NCBI GenBank assembly: GCA_035335645.1
Contig: DAOQMM010000007.1
Location: 1-64,000, forward strand
Source: Zoogloea sp035335645
Lineage (GTDB): Bacteria > Pseudomonadota > Gammaproteobacteria > Burkholderiales > Rhodocyclaceae
Direction of reading: 5' to 3'
Length of the DNA stretch: 64,000 bases
The position numbers and the translations under genes are program-made. How positions within the stretch are numbered: position 1 is the first letter of the stretch; each line of letters opens with the position of its first letter. Positions 27,855 to 37,357 of this stretch are shown piece by piece. The notes beneath the pieces are model-generated. The model ran no database searches, was not told the origin of the DNA, and worked only from the letters and a program-made list of their open reading frames with translations.

Positions 27855-28081
27855 TGGGGGGCGCCCACGGGCAAGACCGTTCACGCGCCGCCGTGGCAAA
27901 CCGCGCCGCCGGAACGCCTGCCGTCCGACCACTGCTCCAGATTCCCGTGGCAGGGGGTGTTACATCGTCCGGCCCCCGCCTGCGCCCCCACCCGATGCCT
28001 CAATTCGGGGCATTGCCGGGCCGCGCTGCGGGTACCGCGCCCGCCGCCCCGGAGAGCCTTGCAAACCGTTCTTTAAAAAGG
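27855..28081. other. Intergenic region between the clpB promoter and the phasin regulatory region
   Basis: About 225 bases, GC-rich, with no gene. The stretch 28068-28081 carries TTCTTTAAAAAGG, an AT-rich spot that could supply promoter elements for the phasin gene, but I cannot place a correctly spaced pair. The whole clpB-phaP gap is 441 bases. Confidence 0.4.
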
Positions 28082-28099
28082 TGTTGCTGCGGTGCAACA
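28082..28099 (+). promoter_or_regulatory. Inverted repeat upstream of phaP, candidate PhaR operator
   Basis: TGTTGC-TGCGGT-GCAACA: perfect 6-bp arms with a 6-bp centre, containing TGC and GCA half-sites of the kind reported for PhaR binding. PhaR represses phasin synthesis until polyhydroxyalkanoate granules titrate it. It lies about 140 bases before the phasin ATG. Confidence 0.5.
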
Positions 28100-28102
28100 T
28101 AA

Positions 28103-28128
28103 ATCGAAAAAATCGACGTTTTTTTGAT
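28103..28128 (+). repeat. A/T-tract inverted repeat upstream of phaP
   Basis: ATCGAAAAAA and TTTTTTTGAT flank TCGACG, giving arms that match at 9 of 10 positions. It immediately follows the PhaR-like repeat in an otherwise GC-rich region. It could be an operator, a bent-DNA element or a hairpin in the leader. Confidence 0.5.
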
Positions 28129-28239
28129 CTGCGCCCATTGTCGGTGCATGAGCCTGTGCTATCGTTTTTGTGCAAGCCCGGGGGAGGGAAATCGATCTGG
28201 GTTTCGGACTCACATCAACCAAACGAAGTGGAGATCAAC

Positions 28240-28743
28240 ATGGCTACCAAGCAAGAACAGCAGTTCAACGAAATCCAGAAGAAGAACCTCGAATCCGCCA
28301 TGCGTCTGGCGCAGCTGTCCATCGAAAACTCCCAGCGCATCATGGAACTGCAGGTCGGCACCGCCAAGACCCTGTTTGAAGAAGGCGTTGCCAATGCCAA
28401 GGCCCTGTCCACCGCCAAGGATCCGGCCGAAGTCATGACCCTGCGCACCGCCTACGCCCAGAGCACCACCGAAAAGATGCTGTCCTGTGCCCGCGAGATC
28501 GCCGAGATCACCGCCAAGACCCAGGCTGAAGTCGGCAAGATGGTCACCGAGCAGCTCACCGGTGGCGGCCAGGACATCTTCGAATCCCTGCAAAAGATGT
28601 TCAAGGGCATGCCCATCGGCGACACCAACGCCCTCGGCTCCATCCAGAGCGCCATGGACACCGCCCGTGCTGCTTACGAGCAGATGACCAAGGCCTCCAC
28701 CGAAGCCTTCCAGGCCTTCACCAAGATGTCCCCCAAGAAGTAA
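28240..28743 (+). CDS. phaP: Phasin (polyhydroxyalkanoate granule-associated protein)
   Basis: 167 residues, entirely helical. 'QFNEIQKKNLESAMRLAQLS' and 'ENSQRIMELQVGTAKTLFEE' match the Phasin_2 family, and 'EVMTLRTAYAQSTTEKMLSC' and 'AYEQMTKASTEAFQAFTKM' complete the amphipathic coiled coil. Phasins coat PHA granules and control their size and number. The ATG at 28240 was chosen because 'MATKQEQQFNEIQ' is the usual start. It is a single gene with its own terminator and a probable PhaR operator upstream. Confidence 0.92.
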   Translation: MATKQEQQFNEIQKKNLESAMRLAQLSIENSQRIMELQVGTAKTLFEEGVANAKALSTAKDPAEVMTLRTAYAQSTTEKMLSCAREIAEITAKTQAEVGKMVTEQLTGGGQDIFESLQKMFKGMPIGDTNALGSIQSAMDTARAAYEQMTKASTEAFQAFTKMSPKK

Positions 28744-28769
28744 TCCACGCTTCCTTGCGGCATCAAGCG

Positions 28770-28797
28770 ACGGCGCCTGCGGGCGCCGTTTGCTTTG
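28770..28797 (+). terminator. Rho-independent terminator of phaP
   Basis: ACGGCGCC-TGCG-GGCGCCGT forms an 8-bp perfect stem, followed by TTTGCTTT. It is 27 bases after the phasin stop. Confidence 0.85.
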
Positions 28798-28897
28798 GTC
28801 GGACGGGCGCGACGCGGCGGGCAGGCGGAGCCGCCTGAAACGCGTCTGTCACGTGGGGCGGGCATGCTGCACGGCACGATCTCCCCGGCCCGCGGCC

Positions 28898-30844
28898 ATG
28901 ACGGAAAAAGCCCGCATCATCGACGCCCTCGGCGAACCGACCCTGCTCCTTCCCGCCCTGCTGGGTGAAGCGCTCGGCGCCAGCGACCGCATCAAGTACT
29001 ACCTCAGCCTGCTCCAGGCGGCCCGCACCAGCGCCCTCCACCCGCAGCAGCCCGCGGCGCCGCTGATGGCCGAACGCTGCGCCGCAGGCATCGACGACGA
29101 GCGTCTCGACACCCTGCCGGCCCGCGCGGAACGCGACCACGACGGACAGATCCACATCCCCGACGCCGGCATCCTGTGCGACCACATCGTCCGCGATCTG
29201 GACGCCCTGCTCGCGCCGATCCGCAGTGCCGGGGCGGAGGCCGCCGTGGCCCTGTCGGCCCGCGCCGCGGCCTTGCGCAGCCAGCCCTGGTGCGAATCCT
29301 GCGACACCTTCGACGCCGGGCAGTTCTCGCGCCTCACCTCTGCCGACCGGGACGCCGGCGACAGCGTGCACCTGCTGGTCCTGGACGCCCACAAGGAGCT
29401 CAACCGGCTCCAGACCCGCATCGCCAGCGAAGACATCGACGGCGCCGCCGCCTACGACATTCGCCCCGCCGACCGCGCCCTGATCGCCGCCTTCATGCGC
29501 GGCGTCAATGCCAGCCGCCCCCTCAAGCTCGACCACCCCGGCCTGGGCACCACCGCCACCCGCAGCGGCGGCCGCCTGGTCCTGCAGAACGACATCGGCA
29601 CCACCGACGCCCACGTGCTCGTGGTGCACGTGGAGAACCGCCGCGTCACCCTCACCTACACCGACGTCCATCTCCAGCGCCTGCTGTTCTTCCAGAGCCT
29701 CTTCGCCCACTGGGCGGTGAGCTGGGAGGACACCCGTTCCCGTCGCGACCGGGGCATGGAGGACGGTCTCTACCACGTCTCGGTGGGCACCTTCAGCGCC
29801 AACAACGACGCCGGCCTGGGTGACTACCTGAGCTTCCTGGGTTCGCGTCTGGTCTTCCTGATCGACTGGAACCGTGCCCGCAAACGCCTGCGTCTGCTCC
29901 TGCCCAAGAAGGAAACCCTCGATCTGCTGCACTGGGCGGCCGACGAGAACGTCGGCCACATGGCCTGGCTGCGCAGCGGCGGGGAACAGCTGGTCTTCGA
30001 CGCCGTGGCCTTCGCCGCACGCACCCCACCCACCTTCGGCGCGCGCCTGGACGACATGCTCGACCCCGGCAAGGCGGTCGGCTTCATGCAGAGCGTGCTG
30101 CGCGCCTGCACGCGCGGATTCCTCGAACGGCGCCCGGACGAGGTCGTACGCGACGAGATCCGCGCCGAGCTCGCCACCTGCTTCCGCAGCGCCCGCCAGC
30201 AGATCATCGACATCGTGGCCGAGCACGCCGCCTTCTCCATCGAGATCGCCACCGGCATCCGCGACTGCCTGCCCGACCTCACCGGCCCCGACGCCGCCGC
30301 CCGCATCGCCGCCAACGCGGCCCGCGCCCGCCAGTGGGAACAGCGCGCCGACGAACGCCTCAACCAGGCCCGGGAACTGCGCCAGCAGCAGGGCGAGTGG
30401 GACGATTTCTACCATGACCTGGTCGCCCGCGCCGACGACATCACGGACGAACTGGAGGAAGCCGCCTTCCACCTCACCCTGTTCCCGCCGGAGGCACCGT
30501 CCGCCGAACTCCTCGAGTGCTTCGCCACCCTGGCCGGGCTGGCGGTGAGCGGCGCCCAGGAGTTCCTCAAGGCCGTCGAGACGGCCCGCGGCCTGCGCCG
30601 CGGCGGTCCGCGCGAGGACATCCAGGACTTCCTCGCGGCGATCCACCAGATTCTGGTGGCCGAACGGCAGAGCGACGACACCCACCGGCGCTTCAAGCAA
30701 TGCCTCGTCGCCACCCCCGGCGAATTCCGCAGCCACTATCCGTGGGCAGAGTTCGCCCGCAACCTGGAAACCGCCTGCGACGCCCTGCTCCATGCCGCCC
30801 TGCAACTGCGCGACCACATCATGCTCACGGTCACCCGCGACTGA
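28898..30844 (+). CDS. Unknown protein with C-terminal PhoU/DUF47-like helical region, partner of the dikinase-like enzyme
   Basis: 648 residues from the ATG at 28898, no signal or membrane helix. Residues 1 to about 430 are not recognised; they include 'WCESCDTFDAGQF' and a beta-rich central part ('HVLVVHVENRRVTLTYTDVH', 'FFQSLFAHWAVSWEDTRSR'). The last 220 residues are helical and PhoU/DUF47-like: 'DDFYHDLVARADDITDELEE', 'AAFHLTLFPPEAP' and 'EFLKAVETARGLRRGG'. The dikinase-like gene begins 4 bases after its stop, so the two act as a unit. PhoU-like domains often sense phosphate state with metal clusters. A regulatory or phospho-acceptor role is inference. Confidence 0.65.
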   Translation: MTEKARIIDALGEPTLLLPALLGEALGASDRIKYYLSLLQAARTSALHPQQPAAPLMAERCAAGIDDERLDTLPARAERDHDGQIHIPDAGILCDHIVRDLDALLAPIRSAGAEAAVALSARAAALRSQPWCESCDTFDAGQFSRLTSADRDAGDSVHLLVLDAHKELNRLQTRIASEDIDGAAAYDIRPADRALIAAFMRGVNASRPLKLDHPGLGTTATRSGGRLVLQNDIGTTDAHVLVVHVENRRVTLTYTDVHLQRLLFFQSLFAHWAVSWEDTRSRRDRGMEDGLYHVSVGTFSANNDAGLGDYLSFLGSRLVFLIDWNRARKRLRLLLPKKETLDLLHWAADENVGHMAWLRSGGEQLVFDAVAFAARTPPTFGARLDDMLDPGKAVGFMQSVLRACTRGFLERRPDEVVRDEIRAELATCFRSARQQIIDIVAEHAAFSIEIATGIRDCLPDLTGPDAAARIAANAARARQWEQRADERLNQARELRQQQGEWDDFYHDLVARADDITDELEEAAFHLTLFPPEAPSAELLECFATLAGLAVSGAQEFLKAVETARGLRRGGPREDIQDFLAAIHQILVAERQSDDTHRRFKQCLVATPGEFRSHYPWAEFARNLETACDALLHAALQLRDHIMLTVTRD

Positions 30845-30848
30845 ACGC

Positions 30849-32468
30849 ATGGACCTCAACGCCCACCTCTACGCCATCGGCCTGCCAGGGCCCCGCCAGG
30901 AAGGCTCCGCCGACGCCATGGGCTTCAAGGCCTGGAACCTGGCGCGGCTGGCCGCCATCGGCCTGCCCGTGCCGCCCGCCTTCGTCCTCGGCACGCCCCT
31001 GTGCGCCCGCCACCGGGCAGACCCTGCGGCCTTCCGGCCCCACCTGCGCACCCTCCTCGAAACCCAGATCGAGCGCCTGGAGGCTGTCTGCGGGCTGGAG
31101 TTCGGATCCGAGCGCAAACCCCTGCTGGTGTCCGTGCGCTCCGGCGCCGCCGTGTCCATGCCCGGCATGATGGACACGGTGCTCGACGTGGGCCTCACCG
31201 ACGCCACCCTGCGCGGCCTCCTGCGCGTCACCGGCAACCCCCGCCTGGCCTGGGATTCGTACCGGCGCCTGATCCAGCAGTTCGCCGAGGTGGTGCACGG
31301 CGCCCCCGCCGAGCCCTTCCAGACCCTGCTGCACGATGCCATCGCCCAGGCCGGGGTGAGCCGCGCCCAGGATCTGGACTTCCGCGATCTGTCGCGCCTG
31401 TGCCGGCACTACCAGGACGCTTACGCGCAGACCGTCGGCCAACCCTTCCCGCAGGATCCGGCGCAGCAGCTCCTCGACGCCACAGCGGCCGTGTTCGACT
31501 CGTGGATGAGCCCGCGCGCCGTGGCCTATCGCCGGCTGCAGGGCCTCGACGACGGCCTCGGCACCGCCATCACCGTCCAGCGCATGGTCTTCGGCAACGC
31601 AGGCGGCACCTCGGGCGCGGGCGTCGGCTTCACCCGCGACCCGGCCAGCGGCGAGAACCGCCTGTACCTGGACTTCCGCTTCAACGCCCAGGGCGAGGAC
31701 GTGGTCTCCGGGCGCCACGCCGCCGCCGAGAACGGCCGCATGGCCCTCGTCCTGCCCTCCGTGCTCAGCCGCCTGCAGTCCGTTCGGGAAATCCTGGAGC
31801 GGGAGTTCGGCGACGTGCAGGAGTTTGAATTCACCGTGCAGGACGGCGTGCTCTACCTGCTCCAGACACGCGCCGCCAAGCGGACCGACTGGGCCGCCCT
31901 GCGCATCGCCGTGGACCAGGTCACCGCCGGCGCATGGTCGCCCGCCACCGCCCTGCGGCGCCTCGACGGCGTGGATCTGGCCGGCATCGTCCAGACCCGC
32001 ATCGAGGCCGCGGGTACCGACCGGGAACTGGCGACCGGCACGCCCGCCAGCATCGGCGTGGCGAGCGGGGTCATCGCCCTCGACGCGGCAGCAGCGGAAC
32101 GCTTCGCCCAGACCGGGACCGAATGCATCCTGGTGCGCGACGAGACCCGCAGCGACGACCTCGCCGGCATCGCCGCCGCCCAGGGCGTGATCACGGCGAA
32201 GGGCAGCCGCACCGCCCACGCCGCGGTGGTCGCCCGTCAGCTCGGCAAGGCCTGCCTGGTGGGCTGCAATGGCCTGCGCGTGGACCTGGAGCGCCGCCGC
32301 GTGGTCTTCGGCACCCAGTCCCTGCACGAGGGCGAGCGCATCACCGTGGACTGCGGGAGCGGGCGCGTGCTGGCCGGTGCCGTGCGTGCCTTCGTCGAAC
32401 GCCCGGACGTCTGGCTCGACCAGGTCGCCCGCTGGCGCGCCATCGCCGGCCCCGCCCTCGTGGGCTGA
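30849..32468 (+). CDS. Pyruvate-phosphate-dikinase-like protein lacking the PEP/pyruvate-binding barrel
   Basis: 539 residues. The N-terminal ATP-grasp half is PPDK-like: 'LLVSVRSGAAVSMPGMMDTV', 'WDSYRRLIQQFAEVVHG', 'ITVQRMVFGNAGGTSGAGV', 'FNAQGEDVVSG' and 'FEFTVQDGVLYLLQTRAAKR'. The swivelling phosphohistidine domain follows: 'ECILVRDETRSDDLAGIAAA' then 'RTAHAAVVARQLGKACLVG', with the catalytic His at residue 457 intact. The protein ends about 70 residues after the swivelling core, so the C-terminal TIM barrel (about 340 residues in PPDK) is missing. It could autophosphorylate from ATP but must pass the phosphate elsewhere, perhaps to the upstream partner. The canonical 'GGMTSH' is 'KGSRTAH'. 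Confidence 0.85.
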   Translation: MDLNAHLYAIGLPGPRQEGSADAMGFKAWNLARLAAIGLPVPPAFVLGTPLCARHRADPAAFRPHLRTLLETQIERLEAVCGLEFGSERKPLLVSVRSGAAVSMPGMMDTVLDVGLTDATLRGLLRVTGNPRLAWDSYRRLIQQFAEVVHGAPAEPFQTLLHDAIAQAGVSRAQDLDFRDLSRLCRHYQDAYAQTVGQPFPQDPAQQLLDATAAVFDSWMSPRAVAYRRLQGLDDGLGTAITVQRMVFGNAGGTSGAGVGFTRDPASGENRLYLDFRFNAQGEDVVSGRHAAAENGRMALVLPSVLSRLQSVREILEREFGDVQEFEFTVQDGVLYLLQTRAAKRTDWAALRIAVDQVTAGAWSPATALRRLDGVDLAGIVQTRIEAAGTDRELATGTPASIGVASGVIALDAAAAERFAQTGTECILVRDETRSDDLAGIAAAQGVITAKGSRTAHAAVVARQLGKACLVGCNGLRVDLERRRVVFGTQSLHEGERITVDCGSGRVLAGAVRAFVERPDVWLDQVARWRAIAGPALVG

Positions 32469-32564
32469 AGGCCCGGGTCCACGATCGGCGGTGCCGATGC
32501 GCCGGGGCGAGCCAGGCTGGCGGCCGCCGTCCCTCGAACAGCCGGCCACGCCAGCGGGTCCGCC

Positions 32565-35063
32565 TCAGCTGATCGTCACCGCCGCGCTGCCTGCATTCAC
32601 CGTCGCGGTCACCGTCCGGGCAATCACCGTGCTCGACGGCGCGGCCGTGCCCACCAGCCGGTTCACCTGCTTGAAGACACAGCTCAGGCGACCCGGCGTC
32701 ACCGTGACCACGGCATAGCCCTGGGCGTCGGTCGCCGCCCACTTGATCCACGGGTTGGCGCAGATGCCCGCCAGTTGCTGGGCCAGCCCCAGCAGGTCGG
32801 TGTTGAAGCTGCTGTCCGCCTTGAGCGCGGTGAGGACCGCGGTCGTGGTGGCGTCCAGGGACGCTTCCGGCACACCCTTGGCGGCCAGGGCGCCGCGCAG
32901 GGGCACACGGGCCTGTTCGGCCAGTTCGTCCAGCGTCGGCACGTGACCGGCCATGGTGAAGTCAAATACGTTGAAGCGCAGGCTCACGGTGCCGACGCCG
33001 CTCACCGGAATGCTCAGGGGATAGTAGATCAGGGTGGCCAGATCCGCATTCACGGCGCCGACGGAATCGGCGTAGAAGGTGAACAGGGAGTCGGAGCTGA
33101 TCCCGGCGGTCACCAGATCGACCATCACTGGCGTGCCACCGCTGGCGTCGAAGTCGTCGTACACCACGCCGGCGTCGAAACAATGCAGGTCGCCGGTGAG
33201 CGCCACCACATTCTGGATTCCGTTGCCCTTGAGATGGGCCATCAGCGCCTTGCGCTCCGCGTTGTAGCCGTCCCACTGATCGCAGTCGAACAGGAAGCGG
33301 GTGAAGAAGCCCTGCAGTGCGGCAGCCTTGCCGGAACTCTGCACGAAGCTCGATGCGACGCCCTTGGCCTGGACGTCCGGCTTGATGTAGCCGAAGGCGA
33401 TGGTGCGGGCGGCGGCGGCGACTTGCGCGCTGGTGCCGTTGGCCGCAGCCGCGGCAGTGAAGGCGGCCACCGCGATGGCCGCCTGGTGAGCGGTGAGGCC
33501 GGCCCCCGTCGCTGCGGTGCCAGGATTGCCCGCCGTCGCCGCTGCGGTGGCGATGGCCAGCGCTGCGGCGGCCGCCGTCGCCTGGCTTGCCCCTGCAGTC
33601 ATCGCCGCCACCAGCGCGCCGGCCACGGCCGCGTTGCCGCCCACCGCCGGCAGCGCACCCTGGATGGAATTCGCCAGCGTACTCACCGCCTGCAGGGCAA
33701 ACAGGGTGGCGATGGCATTGGTGCCGTCCAGTTGCATGCGCAGCAGGGACACCTCATTGCACCACAGCTTCCAGGTGGCGGGCGAGGCGGTCATGGTGGA
33801 CTTCCACCAGTCCCGCTGGGTCTTGCCCAGGATGGAAACCGGCGCCAGCGGGTCGGCCGAACCGGCGGCCGCCATCTTGGCTGCCTCGAAGCTGTCGCGG
33901 GTGCTCTGGGGCACTACGTAGCGGGAGCCGATGGAGCCCAGCGCGGCGCCGGTGGCGGGGTTGGGCGTGGCCTCCGGCACCACGTGGTCGGCACGGTACA
34001 GGCGCTCGTCGGTCACCACCAGATGGGCCAGCGTACCCCACTGGAGGTCGCGATACAGGCGGATCGTATCGAAGCTGAGCGTGCTCTCGTCCAAGCGCAC
34101 GTCAGCCGGCATGAACTCGAACCAGGCCCGGTTGGCGCTGCGCCGGCGGGCGGTCTGATGGGGGTTGTCGCCGCTCAGGGTGGCGCTGTTGAAGCTGCCG
34201 TTGTCGTAGGTCTCGGCGTCGCCCCAGCAATCATCGGAGAACTCGTGGTCGTCCCAGGTGGCGACGAAGGCAAAGCGCTCATGCACGGCCTGCAGGCGCG
34301 GATCGGTGCGGTACTTCTTGTACAGATAGCGGTAATCGGCCAGGGTCAGGGCGTAGCGCGGGCCGCTGGTGCCCGATTCGTAAGCGCCGTCGGGCAGCAC
34401 CAGGAGGTCGTGGCGGGATTCCACCGCGCCGCTCTGGAAGCTCGCACCCACCGTCTCGTAGATGTAGTCGCCCAGATGGACGATCAGGTCCACGTCCTCA
34501 TTCCTGACGATGTAGTCGAACGCCCCCCAGTGATTGACGCTCCAGTCCTGGCAGGTCATGAAGGCCAGGCGCAGCTGATCGACGCTGGCGCCCTTGGCCG
34601 GCGCGGTGCGGAAGCGGCCGACCCGGGACAGCACCATGCCGGCCTCGAACTGGTAGTAGTAGGTGGTGGCGGGCTTGAGGCCGGTGAGCTTGTTGCGCAC
34701 GGTACCGTCGTAGGCCGCATAGACCGGGATCCAGTTGTCCACCGCGAGGGCGCCGGCCAGCACCGTGGTGGTGCCGAGGCGTGCCGAATTGTCGGCTTCG
34801 GTCACCTTCACGCGGATCGAAAAATCGCCCGTATCGGACGCCGTGGTCACGTCATCGGCCGAGGACGCCACCACGCGGGTCCACAGCACCGCGCCCTCGG
34901 GCGACGGATCGCCGGAGGCCACGCTCTGGGGGAATTTCCAGCCGCTGCCCAGGGCTGCCGGCACGGCCAGGCCGCCGGAGTCGCCACCGCAGCCTGCCAG
35001 GCCGCCCAGGGCGACGGAGACCGTCAGAAATCCGCTGTTGCGAAGGAAGTTGCGTCGATCCAT
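32565..35063 (-). CDS. phoD: PhoD-type alkaline phosphatase/phosphodiesterase with an Ala-rich insert
   Basis: 832 residues, longer than the usual 500-600. The N-terminus 'DRRNFLRNSGFLTVSVALG' is a Tat signal with the twin arginines. PhoD landmarks: 'FPQSVASGDPSPEGAVLWTR', 'TCQDWSVNHWGAFDYIV', 'VDLIVHLGDYIYE', 'FVATWDDHEFSDDCWGDAE', 'WCNEVSLL' and 'NVVALTGDLHCF', which together hold the Fe3+/Ca2+ ligands. An insert at about residues 450-560 is almost only Ala, Thr, Gly and Val and sits between the two halves of the metal site. It probably releases phosphate from phosphodiesters and monoesters outside the cytoplasm. AGGAG lies 9 bases before the ATG. It is divergent from glpQ. Confidence 0.88.
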   Translation of the reverse strand: MDRRNFLRNSGFLTVSVALGGLAGCGGDSGGLAVPAALGSGWKFPQSVASGDPSPEGAVLWTRVVASSADDVTTASDTGDFSIRVKVTEADNSARLGTTTVLAGALAVDNWIPVYAAYDGTVRNKLTGLKPATTYYYQFEAGMVLSRVGRFRTAPAKGASVDQLRLAFMTCQDWSVNHWGAFDYIVRNEDVDLIVHLGDYIYETVGASFQSGAVESRHDLLVLPDGAYESGTSGPRYALTLADYRYLYKKYRTDPRLQAVHERFAFVATWDDHEFSDDCWGDAETYDNGSFNSATLSGDNPHQTARRRSANRAWFEFMPADVRLDESTLSFDTIRLYRDLQWGTLAHLVVTDERLYRADHVVPEATPNPATGAALGSIGSRYVVPQSTRDSFEAAKMAAAGSADPLAPVSILGKTQRDWWKSTMTASPATWKLWCNEVSLLRMQLDGTNAIATLFALQAVSTLANSIQGALPAVGGNAAVAGALVAAMTAGASQATAAAAALAIATAAATAGNPGTAATGAGLTAHQAAIAVAAFTAAAAANGTSAQVAAAARTIAFGYIKPDVQAKGVASSFVQSSGKAAALQGFFTRFLFDCDQWDGYNAERKALMAHLKGNGIQNVVALTGDLHCFDAGVVYDDFDASGGTPVMVDLVTAGISSDSLFTFYADSVGAVNADLATLIYYPLSIPVSGVGTVSLRFNVFDFTMAGHVPTLDELAEQARVPLRGALAAKGVPEASLDATTTAVLTALKADSSFNTDLLGLAQQLAGICANPWIKWAATDAQGYAVVTVTPGRLSCVFKQVNRLVGTAAPSSTVIARTVTATVNAGSAAVTIS

Positions 35064-35217
35064 GGCCTGGGGCTCCTGTCAGAAAGTTCAGCCCGACAGC
35101 CTAAGCCCCGAGAATTTCAGGCGTGTTGCCCCCTCCATGAAGGGAAATTCATGCGCCCATCACGCGCTGTTCACGAAGAGTCGCCAGCCTCGGAGCTTTT
35201 CCTGACCGGAGACTTTC

Positions 35218-36444
35218 ATGCGCGCCCCCTCCCCTGCATCCGCTGCCCTCGCGACCTTCCGCCGCCACCCCCTGCACTTCGCCTGCCTCGCCACCCTGGG
35301 CCTGTCTGCCTGTGGCGGCAGCGATTCCCTCACGCCCCTGCCCACCCTGGACGGCAACGCGCCGCTGGTGGTCGCCCACCGGGGCGCCTCCGGCTACCTG
35401 CCCGAGGAGACCCTGGAGGCCTACACCAAGGCCATCGACCTGGGCGCCGACGTGATCGAGCCGGACCTGATTTCCACCAAGGACGGCGTCCTCATCGCCC
35501 GCCACGATCCCAACCTGGCCTACAGCACCGACGTGGCCAGCCACCCGGAATTCGCCGACCGCAAGAAGACCACCCAGGTGGACGGCGAGACCCAGACCGG
35601 CTGGTTCGCCAGTGACTTCACCCTGGCCGAGATCAAGACCCTGGGCGGCATCTCCACCGATGCCGAACGCCCGCAGCAGTACAACGGCCTGTACAAGATC
35701 GTCACCTTCCAGGAGATCATTGATCTGGCCAAGGCCAAGGCCAAGGAAACCGGCCGCAGCATCGCCGTCTACCCCGAGACCAAGAACCCCACCTACCACC
35801 GCGACCTGGGCCTGCCCCTCGAAGACACCCTCATCGGCCTGATCAACCTGGCCGGCTGGAACAGCAAGGACGCGCCGATCTACGTGCAGTCCTTCGAGCC
35901 CTCCAGCCTCAAGTACCTGCGCGCCAAGGGCCTGAAGACCAAACTGATCCAGCTCATCGACGCCGACGACGTGGACTTCAAGACCGGCGCCCTCACCTAC
36001 GCCGCCCCCTACGACAAGCCCTACGACTGGTTCAAGGCCGGCGACACCCGCCTGTTCAGCGCCATGGTCACGCCGGCGGGCCTCGCCGAGATCAAGACCT
36101 ACGCCGACGGGATTGGCCCGTGGAAGCGTTACATCGTCACCGTCAAGGGCACGCTCGACGCCAGCGGCAACGTGAAGGACATCAACGGCGACGGCAAGAT
36201 CAACGACGCCGACACCACCAGCCAGCCCGCCACCACGCTGATTGCCGACGCCCACAAGGCCGGCCTGTTCGTGCACCCCTACACCTTCCGCAACGAGCAG
36301 CGCCGCCTCGCCTCCGACTACAAGGGCGACCCGAAGAACGAGTACCTGGCCTTCTACCGCCTCGGCGTGGATGGCCTGTTCTCGGATTTCACCGACACAG
36401 CCATCGCCGCCCGCACGGCCTACCTGAAGGAGATGGGCCGCTGA
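35218..36444 (+). CDS. glpQ: Lipoprotein glycerophosphodiester phosphodiesterase
   Basis: 408 residues. The signal ends in a lipobox with Cys at 32 ('LGLSAC'). The GDPD barrel begins with 'LVVAHRGASGYLPEETLEAY' (catalytic His and Arg), 'GADVIEPDLISTKDGVLIAR' (acidic metal ligands) and 'HDPNLAYSTDV' (second His). 'IAVYPETKNPTYH' carries the E-x-K element. 'DINGDGKINDAD' at 321-332 is an EF-hand/dockerin-like Ca2+ loop inside the barrel, unusual for the family. It hydrolyses glycerophosphodiesters to glycerol-3-phosphate. GGAG lies before the ATG. A large bidirectional hairpin separates it from the pst operon. Confidence 0.92.
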   Translation: MRAPSPASAALATFRRHPLHFACLATLGLSACGGSDSLTPLPTLDGNAPLVVAHRGASGYLPEETLEAYTKAIDLGADVIEPDLISTKDGVLIARHDPNLAYSTDVASHPEFADRKKTTQVDGETQTGWFASDFTLAEIKTLGGISTDAERPQQYNGLYKIVTFQEIIDLAKAKAKETGRSIAVYPETKNPTYHRDLGLPLEDTLIGLINLAGWNSKDAPIYVQSFEPSSLKYLRAKGLKTKLIQLIDADDVDFKTGALTYAAPYDKPYDWFKAGDTRLFSAMVTPAGLAEIKTYADGIGPWKRYIVTVKGTLDASGNVKDINGDGKINDADTTSQPATTLIADAHKAGLFVHPYTFRNEQRRLASDYKGDPKNEYLAFYRLGVDGLFSDFTDTAIAARTAYLKEMGR

Positions 36445-36493
36445 GGCAGCGCGACCGAGCCGCCGCGGCCCCGCGGGGCGGCGGCGGTGAACG

Positions 36494-36525
36494 CACAAAC
36501 GCCCGGACACGTCCGGGCGTTTGTG
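36494..36525. terminator. Bidirectional terminator-like hairpin between glpQ and pstB
   Basis: CACAAACGCCCGGA, loop CACG, TCCGGGCGTTTGTG: a perfect 14-bp stem between convergent genes. The T-rich outer arm ends TTTGTGTT on the plus strand. The GGA-CACG-TCC core is the same as in the terminator at 24494. Confidence 0.8.
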
Positions 36526-36546
36526 TTCGACGGAGGGCGCCGACGA

Positions 36547-37344
<798 letters not shown>

Positions 37345-37357
37345 GGCAGAGGCTCGC

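Noticed and set aside
35157..35174. Pho-like pair CCATCAC-N4-TGTTCAC ahead of glpQ
   Set aside because: The 11-bp spacing fits, but both half-sites are poor and no -10 lies at the expected distance; too weak to list.
32775..35615. A very long plus-strand frame opposite phoD and into glpQ
   Set aside because: Composition is Gly/His/Arg-rich with no family motifs; PhoD on the minus strand explains the coding signal.
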